Below, one piece after another: positions 33,711-43,727 of a stretch of 64,000 nt of DNA. Both the position numbers and the translations under genes were made by a program. Each line of letters opens with the position of its first letter. Within the stretch, counting starts at the first letter, position 1. The notes beneath the pieces are model-generated. The model did no database searches and had not been told where the DNA came from. It saw nothing but the letters and a program-made list of their open reading frames with translations. Source of the stretch: Granulicella arctica (GTDB lineage: Bacteria; Acidobacteriota; Terriglobia; Terriglobales; Acidobacteriaceae); assembly GCF_013410065.1 (NCBI RefSeq), contig NZ_JACCCW010000002.1, forward strand, positions 2,039,518 through 2,103,517, given 5' to 3'.

Positions 33711-35336
33711 GTGACCGCCAGATCCGCCTTCGATCGCACCCGTAAAGCCTCCCAGCTTCCCCTCTGGCTGCTCTTTCCGCTCTTTTTCGCCGCAGTCTAC
33801 CTCTCGCACTGGACGCTCCTCCGCCTGCCATACTTCTGGGACGAGGGCGGCTACTACATCCCTGCCGCGCTGGACTTCTTCCGTACCGGCACGCTCATCC
33901 CGCAGACCACCGTCACCAATGCGCATCCGCCGCTGCCCACCATCCTGCTTGCGGCGTGGTGGCACTTCGCCGGATTCGCCGTCTCCTGCACCCGGACTCT
34001 CGTCTGCCTGGTAGCCGCCGCTGCTCTTCTCGGTCTCTATCGACTCGCCCGCAGGCTCGCCGGAGAGACTGTCGCCGCCATCACAACCCTCCTTACGGCG
34101 ATCTATCCCGTCTGGTTCGCACAGAGCACCCTCGCCCACGCCGACATCTTCGCCGCAGCCTTCACCCTCTGGGGCCTGTCCTTCTACCTCCCTCACCTAG
34201 CTCCGTCCAGCTCACCCAACACATCCGAACCGCGCAGCCGGCGCGATCTCCTCCTAGCCGCCGTCATGTTCTCGCTCGCCGCTCTCTCGAAGGAGACAGC
34301 CATCATCACCCCCCTCGCGCTCGCCGCATGGGAGGCAGTGCAAGCTCTTCGCCAACCAATCAAGCGCCTACATCTACAGTGGTTCGCGGCTCTTGGCGCG
34401 CCAATCCTCCCCCTCATCTCCTGGTACGCGTATCACTTCCACAAGACTGGCTTCATCTTCGGCAACCCCGAATTCCTCCGCTACAACGCCACCGCCAACC
34501 TCGACGCTTACCGTATCGCCATCTGCCTGTGGCACCGCCTGTTGCACCTCACGGCCCACATGAACATGTTCGTCCCTGTGGCCTGTACCGCTGCCGTTCT
34601 CTTCATCCCCGTCACCCGACCGCGACTTCCCCGCAGCGTCAACATCGCTCTTGGCATCGTCCTCGGCGCCAATCTGGTGGAATTCTCAGTCCTTGGCGGC
34701 GCACTTCTCACCCGTTATCTGCTGCCGATGTACCCTCTGATCCTTCTGCTCTGCGTCGTCGAGTGGCAGCACCGCTTAAAGCTCTGGGGAGGTATCGCCG
34801 CCTTCAGCGCAGCCGGCTTTCTCTGCGGTATCTGGATCAACCCACCCTACGCCTTCGCTCCCGAGGACAACCTCACCTACCGGGACATGATTGTCCTCCA
34901 TCAGCAGGGCATCGACTTCATCCAGCAGCACTATCCGCAGGCCACCGTTCTCACTGCGTGGCCCGCCACATCAGAGTTCGCTCGCCCAGAAATTGGCTAC
35001 ACCCTCCATCCCTTCCGCGTCACCTCCATCCAAAACTTCTCGCTCGACCAAATGCAAAAGGCCGCCGCCGACCCCGGAGCCTACGATACCGCCTTCATCT
35101 TCTCCACCAAGTGGGAACCTCCTCCAGACAAGATCAACATCGCGCGCCAGAACGAACCCACCGACACCCGTTACTTCGACTTCCATCACGACCTGCGCCC
35201 CGCCGAGGCCGCCGCCCTGCTCCACGGCCAGGTAGTCTGGCAGGCGAGCAAAGGAGGCGAGTGGGCCGCCGTCCTGCACTTTCCCCGCATCGTCGATGCG
35301 CAGCTCCTTCTGCCCTCTCACCCCCTGACGCCGTAG
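33711..35336 (+). CDS. integral membrane glycosyltransferase, GT39/ArnT-like
   Basis: 541 residues, GTG start three bases after the DUF3467 stop. About ten hydrophobic segments fill residues 18-390. The first periplasmic loop carries the acidic pair YFWDEGGYYIPAALDF, the metal/lipid-phosphate-binding signature of the PMT/ArnT GT-C fold, and NAHPPLPTILLAAWW follows. The C-terminal 150 residues are a soluble periplasmic domain. It would transfer a sugar from a polyprenyl-phosphate carrier to lipid A, protein or polysaccharide. The acceptor is unknown. Confidence 0.75.
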   Translation: MTARSAFDRTRKASQLPLWLLFPLFFAAVYLSHWTLLRLPYFWDEGGYYIPAALDFFRTGTLIPQTTVTNAHPPLPTILLAAWWHFAGFAVSCTRTLVCLVAAAALLGLYRLARRLAGETVAAITTLLTAIYPVWFAQSTLAHADIFAAAFTLWGLSFYLPHLAPSSSPNTSEPRSRRDLLLAAVMFSLAALSKETAIITPLALAAWEAVQALRQPIKRLHLQWFAALGAPILPLISWYAYHFHKTGFIFGNPEFLRYNATANLDAYRIAICLWHRLLHLTAHMNMFVPVACTAAVLFIPVTRPRLPRSVNIALGIVLGANLVEFSVLGGALLTRYLLPMYPLILLLCVVEWQHRLKLWGGIAAFSAAGFLCGIWINPPYAFAPEDNLTYRDMIVLHQQGIDFIQQHYPQATVLTAWPATSEFARPEIGYTLHPFRVTSIQNFSLDQMQKAAADPGAYDTAFIFSTKWEPPPDKINIARQNEPTDTRYFDFHHDLRPAEAAALLHGQVVWQASKGGEWAAVLHFPRIVDAQLLLPSHPLTP

Positions 35337-35362
35337 AAATCCGCCGCATATAATCAAGGACT

Positions 35363-37018
35363 GTGCTGACCATTGCGCCTTTGCGCCGGATCCTTCGACC
35401 CACCGTTCTCTCCGTCATGCTGATCTCCTGCGTCGTCACATCGTCCTTTGCGCAGGACGCTCCGGCCACACGCCAGCAAGGCGTCCAGACCCGCGAGACC
35501 GGTGGCCGCCTCGTGCTAGTGCTGCCCTTCGACAACCGCAGTGGCCAGTCGAACCTCTCCTGGATCGGCGACTCCTTCCCCGACACGCTCAACCAGCGAC
35601 TCAACTCCGCCGGGTTTCTCACCATCACCCGCGACGACCGCCTCTTCGCACTCGATCATCTTGGCCTGCCCACCGACTTCAAGCCCACTCGCGCCACCAC
35701 CATCCGTATGGCCCAAACCCTCGATGCAGACTTCGTCGTCGTCGGCAGCTACACCGTCAACAACGGCCAGATCGCCGTTCAAGCGCAGACGCTCAGCATC
35801 AATCAGCTTCGCCTCTCGAACCCTCTCGAAGATTCAAGCCCTCTCGAGCATCTCTTCGATGTCGAGAACACGATCGCCTGGAAGGTCGCACAACAGATAG
35901 ATCCCCACTTCAAGGTGTCGGAGCAGACCTTCCTTGCTGCATCCTCCGGTGTCAAACTCGCCTCCTTTGAAAACTACATTCGCGGCACTGACGCCTCCAG
36001 TCCACAGGAACGCCAGAAGCGTCTCGAGCAGGCAGTTCAGGAGACTCCCAACTACTCCGCCGCCCTGCTGGCGCTGGGTAAGACGCAGTTCGCCGAGCGT
36101 CAGTACGATCAGGCAGCCACCACGCTCGCCAAGATTCCCTCAACGGACCGCCTTGCCCTCGAAGCAGGATTTTATCTGGGACTCTCTCGCTTCAACGCCG
36201 CCAAATATTCTGCCGCCGAAAACGCCTTCGGCTTCGTCGCCAGCCGTCTACCGTTACCTGAGGTCGTCAACAATCAGGCCGTCGCCGCCAGCCGCCAGAA
36301 TAAGGATGCCGTTGCACTTTTCCAACGCGCCAGCACCGCCGACCCCAACGATCCCGACTACCACTTCAACCTCGCCGTCGCCTTCCTCACCCGGGGCGAT
36401 GCCGTCAACTCTCTTCGCGAAGTCGAAACGACCCTCAAGCTCCACCCCGCCGACGCCGAGGCCATGCAGCTTCACAGCCATCTAAATAACGCCAAAGGCC
36501 CCTCCGGAGCGGCCCTCAAAGCAGCCGTGACCGCCGATGGTTTCGACCCCGTCACCCGTATCCGCCGTACCTACTCCGAAGCGTCCTTTCGGCAGGCCGC
36601 CTTCCAGCTGGACCAGATGCGTGCCATCCGTCTGGCCACCCTGCCACCCGCCGAGCAGGCCACCCAATACGTCAAACTGGGCCAAAACTACCTCGCCCAG
36701 GGACTCATCCCCGAGGCCGAGCAGGAGTTTCAATCAGCTCTCACCGCCGACCACGGAAGCCCCGACGCCCACGCCGGACTCGCCCAGGTACGCGAGCAGA
36801 GCGGCAACCTCGCCGACGCCCGCACTGAGGCCCAGACCTCTCTCCAGCTAAAGCCAAACGTCGCTGCCTACCTCATCCTCGCCCGCCTCGACCTACAGGC
36901 AAACAATCTCCCCGCCTCCGCCTCTGATGTCGGCAACGCAATGCGCATCGAACCCACCAACTCCGCCGTTCTCGGCATGAAACAAGCCCTCGCGGCTCGC
37001 GGCCAGAGCCTCCCATGA
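35363..37018 (+). CDS. secreted tetratricopeptide-repeat protein
   Basis: 551 residues from a GTG with AAGGA close upstream. The signal peptide ends SSFAQ. Residues 48-165 resemble the periplasmic alpha/beta domain of TolB-N/FlgO-like proteins (LVLVLPFDNRSGQSNLSWIG, DADFVVVGSYTVNNGQIAV). TPR helices follow (ALLALGKTQFAERQYDQAAT; PDYHFNLAVAFLTRGDAVNS; YVKLGQNYLAQGLIPEAEQE; PDAHAGLAQVREQSGNLADA). It likely scaffolds an envelope complex. Its stop overlaps the ATG of the NfeD gene, so the two are coupled. Confidence 0.75.
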   Translation: MLTIAPLRRILRPTVLSVMLISCVVTSSFAQDAPATRQQGVQTRETGGRLVLVLPFDNRSGQSNLSWIGDSFPDTLNQRLNSAGFLTITRDDRLFALDHLGLPTDFKPTRATTIRMAQTLDADFVVVGSYTVNNGQIAVQAQTLSINQLRLSNPLEDSSPLEHLFDVENTIAWKVAQQIDPHFKVSEQTFLAASSGVKLASFENYIRGTDASSPQERQKRLEQAVQETPNYSAALLALGKTQFAERQYDQAATTLAKIPSTDRLALEAGFYLGLSRFNAAKYSAAENAFGFVASRLPLPEVVNNQAVAASRQNKDAVALFQRASTADPNDPDYHFNLAVAFLTRGDAVNSLREVETTLKLHPADAEAMQLHSHLNNAKGPSGAALKAAVTADGFDPVTRIRRTYSEASFRQAAFQLDQMRAIRLATLPPAEQATQYVKLGQNYLAQGLIPEAEQEFQSALTADHGSPDAHAGLAQVREQSGNLADARTEAQTSLQLKPNVAAYLILARLDLQANNLPASASDVGNAMRIEPTNSAVLGMKQALAARGQSLP

Positions 37019-38340
37019 CCACCCGAGCGGCACGCGCGTTCCGGCTCCTCATGCTCCTGCCTCTGCTGCTCGCCTTAGCCCCTGCCGCGCTGCGCGCTCA
37101 GTCGAAGCCCGTCCCCGTCGTTCTCAAACTCACCCTGCACGACACCATCCAGCCCATCACAGCGGACTACCTGACCCGCGGCCTGCACGACGCAGCCGAC
37201 ATCCACGCCTCCGCCGTCCTCCTCTCCCTCGGCACACCCGGCGGCCTGCTCGAATCGACCCGCACCATCGTCGCCGCCATCGAACAATCTCCCGTCCCCG
37301 TCATCGTCTACATCTCGCCTCCGGGCAGCCGCGCTGGTTCGGCCGGCTTCTTCCTCCTCGAAGCAGCCGATATCGCCGCCATGGCTCCCGGCACCAACGC
37401 CGGAGCAGCCCACCCCATCGTTGAGGGCACAAAGCTCGACCCCATCATGAAAGAGAAGCTCGAGAACGATACCGCTGCGTTTTTGCGCTCCTACGTCACC
37501 CGCAGAGGCCGCAACACCCAAGCCGCCGAGGATGCCGTCCGCAACTCCAAGTCCTACAGCGATACCGAAGCCCTCCAGCTCAAGCTCATCGACCTCACCG
37601 CCCCCGATGATGCCAGCCTGCTCGCAGCGCTCGATGGCCGCGAGATCCACCGTTTCGACGGCAGCGCCATCACTCTCCATCTCACCGGGGCAAAGATCGT
37701 TACCTTCGCACCCTCTACGCGCGAGCGGTTGCTTAGCAGCCTCACCAACCCCGACTTCGCCGTGCTTTTGCTCGTCCTCGGGGGCTTACTCATCTACCTC
37801 GAGTTCAACGTCCCCGGCACCGTCGTTCCCGGCGCACTGGGAACCCTGCTCGTCCTGCTCGGCTTCTTCGGCCTCAATCTGTTGCCCGTCCGCCACACTG
37901 CCATCGTGCTCCTGGTCGCAGCAGTCATCATGATGGCTCTGGAGACGAAGTTCGCCAGCCACGGCATCCTCGCCCTCGCTGGAACGCTCTCCCTCGTCTT
38001 CGGCCTTGCCACGCTGGTAGACGGCCCCATCGCCGAACTCCGCGTCCATCTCGGCACCGCAATCGGCGCAGGAGTAGGTTTCGGAGCCATCTCCTTCGGC
38101 CTCGCATGGATCGCGCTACGCGCCCGCCGCAATAAAACGCTACTCGGCCCGCAAGCCATGATCGGCGCTCAGGCCGTCGCCCGAACCCCTCTGAGCCCCG
38201 CCGGACAGATTGAGATTCGCGGCGAACTCTGGCAGGCAACCCTCCTCCAGGCAGCCCTTTCGCTGCCCGCCGGATCGCCCGTCCGCGTCCTCGCCGTCGA
38301 TGGCCTGCTGTTGATCGTCGAGGCTACCGTTCCTCGCTAA
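37015..38340 (+). CDS. NfeD-family membrane serine protease (ClpP-like domain plus NfeD)
   Basis: 441 residues. The signal peptide ends LRAQ. The ClpP-like protease domain spans about 32-215, with TPGGLLEST, the nucleophile Ser in GSAGFF and the Lys of KEKLENDTAAF (Ser-Lys dyad). Four or five membrane helices follow (about 235-370), and a C-terminal OB-fold NfeD domain (MIGAQAVARTPLSPAGQIEI; SPVRVLAVDGLLLIVE). Such proteases cut stomatin-type proteins; the slipin gene two loci downstream is the expected partner. ATGA overlap with the TPR gene. Confidence 0.88.
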   Translation: MTTRAARAFRLLMLLPLLLALAPAALRAQSKPVPVVLKLTLHDTIQPITADYLTRGLHDAADIHASAVLLSLGTPGGLLESTRTIVAAIEQSPVPVIVYISPPGSRAGSAGFFLLEAADIAAMAPGTNAGAAHPIVEGTKLDPIMKEKLENDTAAFLRSYVTRRGRNTQAAEDAVRNSKSYSDTEALQLKLIDLTAPDDASLLAALDGREIHRFDGSAITLHLTGAKIVTFAPSTRERLLSSLTNPDFAVLLLVLGGLLIYLEFNVPGTVVPGALGTLLVLLGFFGLNLLPVRHTAIVLLVAAVIMMALETKFASHGILALAGTLSLVFGLATLVDGPIAELRVHLGTAIGAGVGFGAISFGLAWIALRARRNKTLLGPQAMIGAQAVARTPLSPAGQIEIRGELWQATLLQAALSLPAGSPVRVLAVDGLLLIVEATVPR

Positions 38341-38419
38341 ACATCTCCATCCCGAAGTCGGGCCGCGAACAGAGTAGACTAAGAGGCAATAGGTTTAACG
38401 ATAAGGGAGTCTGTTCTTC

Positions 38420-39106
38420 ATGCCGAACGTGTTTCGCCCGTCTTCTCTGTGCAATGTCCTGCTGTGCGGCCTGGCCGGGTTGCTGGCGTTGTCCACCGTA
38501 CCGAGCGCCCATGCTCAGGTCACCATGCTGGACCGCCAGTTGAGCCACATCGACATTGGCGTGAGCGGCGTCGGCGAGTTCACCAATACTGTCACCGGCA
38601 CCAACTATCTTGACGTCCCGGTAACCCAGAAGCCCAGTAACACTCTGGGAGCCCTCGTCACGGTGCGCTACACCAAGGCTCCCTACCTTGGCTTTGAATT
38701 CAACTACGGCTACGCTCGATACACACAAAACTTTACGACCGTCATCCAGGGCATCACGACATCACCCTACATCGTCGGCGGTGCACAGACCAACGCCACC
38801 GAGTACACTCTCGGATACGTCGCCCACACCCCGAGCCTGTTCGGCATCAAAACCTTCGTCTCTGCTGGTCTTGGGTCCACGGCCTTCCGCGCAACTCCCG
38901 GCGGCGGACAGGGTCTGCCCACCCAGGCACGCGCAACCTACTACTATGATGGAGGCTTTGAAGACTCCATCACCTCGCACTTCGGCATCCGCGCACAGTT
39001 CCGTCAGGCCTTCTTCCTCGCTCCCGACTTCGGCCAGAACTACCTGACCATCAAACAGCGCCAGATCACAACCGAGCCTGGCGTCGGCTTTTATATTCAC
39101 TTCTAG
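38420..39106 (+). CDS. small outer membrane beta-barrel protein
   Basis: 228 residues, signal peptide ending SAHAQ. The mature part alternates strands and turns ([59 protein letters not shown]) and ends GVGFYIHF with terminal Phe, consistent with an eight-stranded OmpA/OmpW-like barrel. It lies between the NfeD and slipin genes. No specific family is recognised. Confidence 0.65.
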   Translation: MPNVFRPSSLCNVLLCGLAGLLALSTVPSAHAQVTMLDRQLSHIDIGVSGVGEFTNTVTGTNYLDVPVTQKPSNTLGALVTVRYTKAPYLGFEFNYGYARYTQNFTTVIQGITTSPYIVGGAQTNATEYTLGYVAHTPSLFGIKTFVSAGLGSTAFRATPGGGQGLPTQARATYYYDGGFEDSITSHFGIRAQFRQAFFLAPDFGQNYLTIKQRQITTEPGVGFYIHF

Positions 39107-39147
39107 CTGTTACTGCGGCCGGTAATCCGGTCGCCAGAGGCCACCCA

Positions 39148-39942
39148 ATGTCGTTCCCACTCCTCGTCGCCGTCGCTATCATCGTGCTCTACATCCTCAA
39201 CTCCATCAAGATCCTTAAGGAGTATGAGCGAGGCGTAATCTTCCGCCTCGGGCGTGTGAAGGAAGCGGCGGCGGGACCGGGAGTCATCCTCGTCTTCCGT
39301 CCCCTGGACCAGATCGTCCGCATCAGCCTTCGCCAGGAGGCCATGGAAGTCCCCCCGCAGGACGTCATCACCCGCGACAACGTCACCCTCAAGGTCAACG
39401 CGGTCATCACCCTGCGCGTCATCGACCCCACCAAGGCCGTCATCCAGGTCTCGAACTACATCTACCAGACCTCGCAGTTCGCCCAGACGACCCTCCGCTC
39501 CGTCCTCGGCGAGGTCGATCTCGACGAACTCCTAGCCCACCGCGAGGCCCTCAACCTGCGCATCCAGACCATCATCGACGGACACACCGCTCCCTTCGGC
39601 GTCAAGGTCGTCTCGGTTGAAGTGAAGCAGGTCGACATGCCCGAGAACATGCTCCGTGCCATGGCCAAGCAGGCTGAGGCCGAACGCGAACGCCGCGCCA
39701 AGATCATCCACGCTGAGGGCGAGTTCAACGCCGCCGCCAAACTCGTCGAGGCCGCCGCCCTCATGGCTACTCAACCCATGACCCTCCAGCTCCGCTACCT
39801 CCAGACCCTCACCGAGATCGGCGTCGAGAAGAACACCACCATCGTCTTTCCGCTCCCCATGGAGCTTATGAACCTGCTCAATCGCACTACGCTTACTCCT
39901 GATCTCACCGCCGCTAAGGAGGCCAAAGGAGACGCATCATGA
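39148..39942 (+). CDS. slipin (stomatin/SPFH-domain protein)
   Basis: 264 residues, AGAGG seven bases before the ATG. An N-terminal membrane hairpin ([20 protein letters not shown]) is followed by [20 protein letters not shown] and a full SPFH domain ([40 protein letters not shown]), and a coiled-coil segment [20 protein letters not shown]. Slipins form membrane-microdomain oligomers and pair with NfeD proteases, encoded 0.8 kb upstream here. The ATG of the SPOR gene overlaps its stop. Confidence 0.93.
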   Translation: MSFPLLVAVAIIVLYILNSIKILKEYERGVIFRLGRVKEAAAGPGVILVFRPLDQIVRISLRQEAMEVPPQDVITRDNVTLKVNAVITLRVIDPTKAVIQVSNYIYQTSQFAQTTLRSVLGEVDLDELLAHREALNLRIQTIIDGHTAPFGVKVVSVEVKQVDMPENMLRAMAKQAEAERERRAKIIHAEGEFNAAAKLVEAAALMATQPMTLQLRYLQTLTEIGVEKNTTIVFPLPMELMNLLNRTTLTPDLTAAKEAKGDAS

Positions 39943-40586
39943 ACTACGATAACGACCTGGACGATTCCGACCAACGGGAACGCGAGATATCGCTCGGCAC
40001 CACCACCATTCTCGGCATTTTTCTTGCCCTGGCTCTCATCTGTGCAGCCTTCTTCGGCTTTGGCTACTCGCTGGGACGCCGCTCCGCGCAACCGAACCCG
40101 GCAAACGCCCCCGCCTCCAAGGCCGAGTCCACCCCGGACTCCGCATTCAGCAACTTCAAATCGGCTCCCGCACCCTCCAGCACAGCCGTGAGCGACACCC
40201 CAGCCCCCACAGCATCGGACTCGGACGCTCAACCCACAGCTTCATCAACCTCGGATGAGCAGCCTGCCTCGAAGGAAGAAGTAGCCCTGCCTCAGCCCGC
40301 AAAACCCGCTATCCGCGCGGCACAGCCGGTCGCCTTTCCCCCACCCTCGGCAGCTCCGGCGACTAGTGCTGGAGGACCTGTCGTTCAGATCTCTGCTACC
40401 TCACGCCGAGGTGATGCAGACGCTCTCATCGCCGCACTCAAGCGCAAAGGCTACGACGCATCCATCCGGCAGGCACCGCAGGATTCGCTCTTCCATGTCC
40501 AAATTGGTCCATTCCCAAGCAAAAAAGAAGCCGACGCGATGCGCCAGCGCCTCGACGGAGACGGCTACAAGGCCATCGTCAAGTAA
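39939..40586 (+). CDS. SPOR-domain membrane protein
   Basis: 215 residues with an acidic cytoplasmic tail, one membrane helix ([20 protein letters not shown], about 23-45), a Pro/Ser/Ala-rich periplasmic linker (about 50-143), and a C-terminal SPOR domain ([20 protein letters not shown], then [20 protein letters not shown] and the [18 protein letters not shown] end). SPOR domains bind denuded septal peptidoglycan. The gene overlaps slipin by four bases and overlaps the convergent plsC gene by 22 bases. Confidence 0.88.
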   Translation: MNYDNDLDDSDQREREISLGTTTILGIFLALALICAAFFGFGYSLGRRSAQPNPANAPASKAESTPDSAFSNFKSAPAPSSTAVSDTPAPTASDSDAQPTASSTSDEQPASKEEVALPQPAKPAIRAAQPVAFPPPSAAPATSAGGPVVQISATSRRGDADALIAALKRKGYDASIRQAPQDSLFHVQIGPFPSKKEADAMRQRLDGDGYKAIVK

Positions 40587-41299
40587 TCCGCGGGCTTCAT
40601 CTCCGACGGTAGGACTTCGGCTATCGCCCCATACACCGCCTTCAAGATCTCTTCTCGCGTCGCATAGTCCGACGGATTAATCGCCGCCAGCAGCTGCACC
40701 CGCGCCACACCTGGCGTAATCGCAGCGCTACCCTTCTGCATCATCGTCTCTGTTCCCGAGATCGCAATCGGAATGATGGGCGCGTTCGTCTGCTGCGCCA
40801 GGAAAAACGGCCCCTTCTTGAACGTCGACAACCGTCCATCACGCGACCGCGTCCCCTCCGGATACACCAGAATATGCAGCCCCGACCGTAGCGCATCGGC
40901 AGCAGCCAAGACGCTCGCCTGCGCCGCATCCCTGCGACTGCCGCGCTCGACCGGAACAAACTTCGCCAGCCGCATCGCCGTCCCCAGGATCGGGATCTTC
41001 ATCAATTCTTTCTTCAGCAGCACTGCACTTCGCCCCGGCAACACCGGCAACAGCACCGGCGGATCAAGGTTCGACACATGATTGCTCATGAAGATGCAAC
41101 TTTGCCCCACCGGCATGTGCTCCAGCCCCGACACCTCCACACGGATGCCGCCCGCCGTAAGACCAGCCCGAATAATCCACATCGCCACCCGGTACAGCCG
41201 GCTGATGTCTCCCACGATCAGCGTATACGGGATCCCAAGGATACCGGCAATCGGTCCCAGCGTGAGATACACAAAGAGCAGCTTCAGCGTCGCGAACAT
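40565..41299 (-). CDS. plsC: 1-acyl-sn-glycerol-3-phosphate acyltransferase (PlsC)
   Basis: 244 residues. A membrane helix at 1-24, then the acyltransferase NHx4D motif (SNHVSNLDPPVLLP), a FVPVERGSRRDAA block, the substrate-binding YPEGTRSRDGRL block, and PIIPIAISGTE. It makes phosphatidic acid from lysophosphatidic acid at the inner membrane. Its last codons overlap the end of the convergent SPOR gene. It follows mpl by 11 bases on the same strand. Confidence 0.88.
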   Translation of the reverse strand: MFATLKLLFVYLTLGPIAGILGIPYTLIVGDISRLYRVAMWIIRAGLTAGGIRVEVSGLEHMPVGQSCIFMSNHVSNLDPPVLLPVLPGRSAVLLKKELMKIPILGTAMRLAKFVPVERGSRRDAAQASVLAAADALRSGLHILVYPEGTRSRDGRLSTFKKGPFFLAQQTNAPIIPIAISGTETMMQKGSAAITPGVARVQLLAAINPSDYATREEILKAVYGAIAEVLPSEMKPADYLTMAL

Positions 41300-41310
41300 A
41301 CCAGACTAGT

Positions 41311-42768
41311 TTATCGCGGCCAGGACTTTATCGTGCCCAGCTCAATAGCCTCGGGCAGCTTCCGATAGATATCGCCAAAACCGCCGTTCGACAGAATCGC
41401 CACCACATCGCCCGCAGCAAGTCGCGGCACCAGCGCCGATACCACCGCATCCGCATCCGCGCACACAGCCGACGCAATCCCGCGCGCCAGCAATGCATCG
41501 GCAACATGCTGCGGCACCAGCCGCTCCCGCTCCGGAATACTCTCCGACTTGAACACCGCCGCCAGCAGCGTCTTGTCCGCCAGCGCAAGGCTCTCCACCA
41601 GATCAGCCTCGAAGACATTCCTCCGCAGCGTATTCGACCGCGGCTCTAAAACTGCCCAGAGTCGCCGACCAGGGTAAGCACTCCGCAGAGCTCGCAGCGT
41701 CTCCCGGATCGCCGTCGGATGATGCGCAAAGTCGTCGATGATCGTGACACCCTTCACCTCGGCCCGCACCTCCAACCGTCGTTTCACGCTGCGAAATGTG
41801 CTGAACGCCTCGACAATCGCCGCCACTGGAACGCCCTGCCCCGCCGCCAGCGCTGCCGCTGCCGTAGCATTCAGCGCATTGTGCTCTCCCGCCATCGGCA
41901 ACGTGAGATCGGCAAAGTGAGCACCTGCGCGGTCCACCCGCCACCGCGTCGCCCCATCCTCATACCGCATTCCCGATACTCGCCAGAATGAATCTGCCGC
42001 AAACCCATACCGCTCCACCGCGCAAAACGCCTTCGCCACACACTCGCTCACGTTCTCGCTGCCATCAAACGCCACCAGCCGCCCGCGTCGTGGAATCAGG
42101 TTCACCAGACGCTTGAACGCCGTCTTCACCGCCGCCAGATCGACATAGATATCCGCATGATCAAACTCGACGTGCGTCAAAATGGCTGCGTCAGGAAAGT
42201 AGTGCAGAAACTTCGGCCCCTTGTCGAAGAACGCCGTATCGTACTCATCCCCTTCCAGCAGAAATGGCTGCGGCCTGTCTTTCCCAATAGGCCGCACCAT
42301 GAAGCTTGTCCCGAAGTTCTCCGCCACTCCACCAATCAAAAACGAAGGCGCGAGAGCAGGGTCGTTCCGCGACGCGACCTCATAGATCCAGGCCAGCATG
42401 CTCGTCGTCGTCGTCTTGCCATGCGTCCCCGCCACCACCAGCGACTCTCGCCCCACGAGGAACTCGTCGTGCAGAATCGCCGCCATCGACGTAAACGGTA
42501 TGCGCATATCGAGCACATGCTCCAGCTCCACATTGCCCCGTGAGATCGCATTCCCCACAATCACCAGATCGGGCCGCGGCTCCAGATTGCGCTCCGCATA
42601 CGGCTCATGGATCGGAATCCCCCACCCCGCCAGCATGTCGCTCATCGGCGGATACGCCGCCGTATCCGAGCCCGTCACGCGATGGCCCTGCTCCTTCAGC
42701 ATCCCCGCGAGCGACGCCATCGCCGTCCCGCAGATACCGATCATATGAATATGTTTCGTCGTTTGCAT
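41311..42768 (-). CDS. mpl: Mpl, UDP-MurNAc:L-Ala-gamma-D-Glu-meso-DAP ligase
   Basis: 485 residues from ATG 42768; a TTG nine bases upstream is possible. HMIGICGTAMASLAGMLKEQ (Rossmann-like N-domain), the ATP-binding VVAGTHGKTTTTSMLAW, LEGDEYDTAFFDKGPKFLHY, and VTIIDDFAHHPTAIRETLRA are typical of Mpl rather than MurC. It reattaches recycled murein tripeptide to UDP-MurNAc. It sits beside an LD-carboxypeptidase gene, which makes that tripeptide from tetrapeptide, and dapF, which makes meso-DAP: a coherent murein supply and recycling cluster. Confidence 0.9.
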   Translation of the reverse strand: MQTTKHIHMIGICGTAMASLAGMLKEQGHRVTGSDTAAYPPMSDMLAGWGIPIHEPYAERNLEPRPDLVIVGNAISRGNVELEHVLDMRIPFTSMAAILHDEFLVGRESLVVAGTHGKTTTTSMLAWIYEVASRNDPALAPSFLIGGVAENFGTSFMVRPIGKDRPQPFLLEGDEYDTAFFDKGPKFLHYFPDAAILTHVEFDHADIYVDLAAVKTAFKRLVNLIPRRGRLVAFDGSENVSECVAKAFCAVERYGFAADSFWRVSGMRYEDGATRWRVDRAGAHFADLTLPMAGEHNALNATAAAALAAGQGVPVAAIVEAFSTFRSVKRRLEVRAEVKGVTIIDDFAHHPTAIRETLRALRSAYPGRRLWAVLEPRSNTLRRNVFEADLVESLALADKTLLAAVFKSESIPERERLVPQHVADALLARGIASAVCADADAVVSALVPRLAAGDVVAILSNGGFGDIYRKLPEAIELGTIKSWPR

Positions 42769-42785
42769 GCGCACCAATCGTCAGT

Positions 42786-43727
42786 CTAGAGCGTAACTGC
42801 CGCTTCAAGAAAGTCCATGCGCGGGTTCTCCGCAACCGAGCAATCCAGTCGCACCCGAACTCCCAGCGGCAGCGTCACATTCGGCGCGTCCACATGCCCG
42901 CTCCGCAGCCCAATCGCAATCGGGCCTGAAAAATCCCGTAGCGCATGAAGAATTGCCCCCTCCAGCAACTCCATCTCGCCCGGCGCCACACACTGCTTCA
43001 TGTCCCCAAACGCAATTCCCTTTACTCCCTCCAGCAAGCCGGAGTAGCGAAGATGAAGCAGCATCCGATCCCACTGGTACGGCTTCGTTCCAATATCTTC
43101 GAGAAACAGCACACCACCCAGCTTGCGTGGAGCATACGGCGTTCCCAGCGACTCAGTCAGAATCGACAGACAGCCTCCATCAATACGCCCCTCCGCTGTG
43201 CCCGACCGCAGCACCCGCAGACCATCTGCCGCTTCCAGCGACCAGCTCGCATCCCCCTCAAACACATGCCGCCAGCTCGCAACGTCAACACCATCGACCC
43301 GAGCAAAATCCGAAGCCACCATCGGCGCATAGAAACACACCAACCCCGTCTCATTCCGCAGCCAGCGGTGCAGCGAGGTCTGATCGCTGTACCCGACAAA
43401 CACCTTTGGATTCGCACCGATCAACGCAGCATCCAGATAAGGCAGCAGCTCCGCCGAACCCCACCCGCCACGCGTACAAAGAATTCCATCGATCGTCGGA
43501 TCGGCAAACACAGCGTGAAGATCGCTCAACCGATCCTCCAGCTTCCCTGCGTAGTACAGCGGCTCACGAGCCAGCGCATGAGGCGCAAGCACCGGTTCAT
43601 ACCCTATCGCCCTCAGCCCTTCCATCCCCTTCTCTACCAGCTCAGGCTTGGGCGTGCTCGCAGGCGACACCACCGCGATCCTTGCACCATGACGCAGTGC
43701 TCGAGGCTTGATCAAAGGTTCACTCAC
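42786..43727 (-). CDS. ldcA: LD-carboxypeptidase (peptidase family S66)
   Basis: 313 residues. GARIAVVSPASTPKPELVEK, TRGGWGSAELLPYLD, the nucleophile Ser of VGYSDQTSLH, the Glu of LFLEDIGTKPYQWDRML and the His of GLRSGHVD match the S66 Ser-Glu-His triad. It cleaves the terminal D-Ala of the murein tetrapeptide in the cytoplasm. Its ATG overlaps the dapF stop (ATGA); mpl follows 17 bases after its stop. Confidence 0.87.
   Translation of the reverse strand: MSEPLIKPRALRHGARIAVVSPASTPKPELVEKGMEGLRAIGYEPVLAPHALAREPLYYAGKLEDRLSDLHAVFADPTIDGILCTRGGWGSAELLPYLDAALIGANPKVFVGYSDQTSLHRWLRNETGLVCFYAPMVASDFARVDGVDVASWRHVFEGDASWSLEAADGLRVLRSGTAEGRIDGGCLSILTESLGTPYAPRKLGGVLFLEDIGTKPYQWDRMLLHLRYSGLLEGVKGIAFGDMKQCVAPGEMELLEGAILHALRDFSGPIAIGLRSGHVDAPNVTLPLGVRVRLDCSVAENPRMDFLEAAVTL

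Noticed and set aside
33956..35353. 465-codon plus-strand frame in the GT39-like gene
   Set aside because: Second frame of the same region with Arg/Pro/Ser-rich translation; the other frame has membrane helices and the acidic loop.
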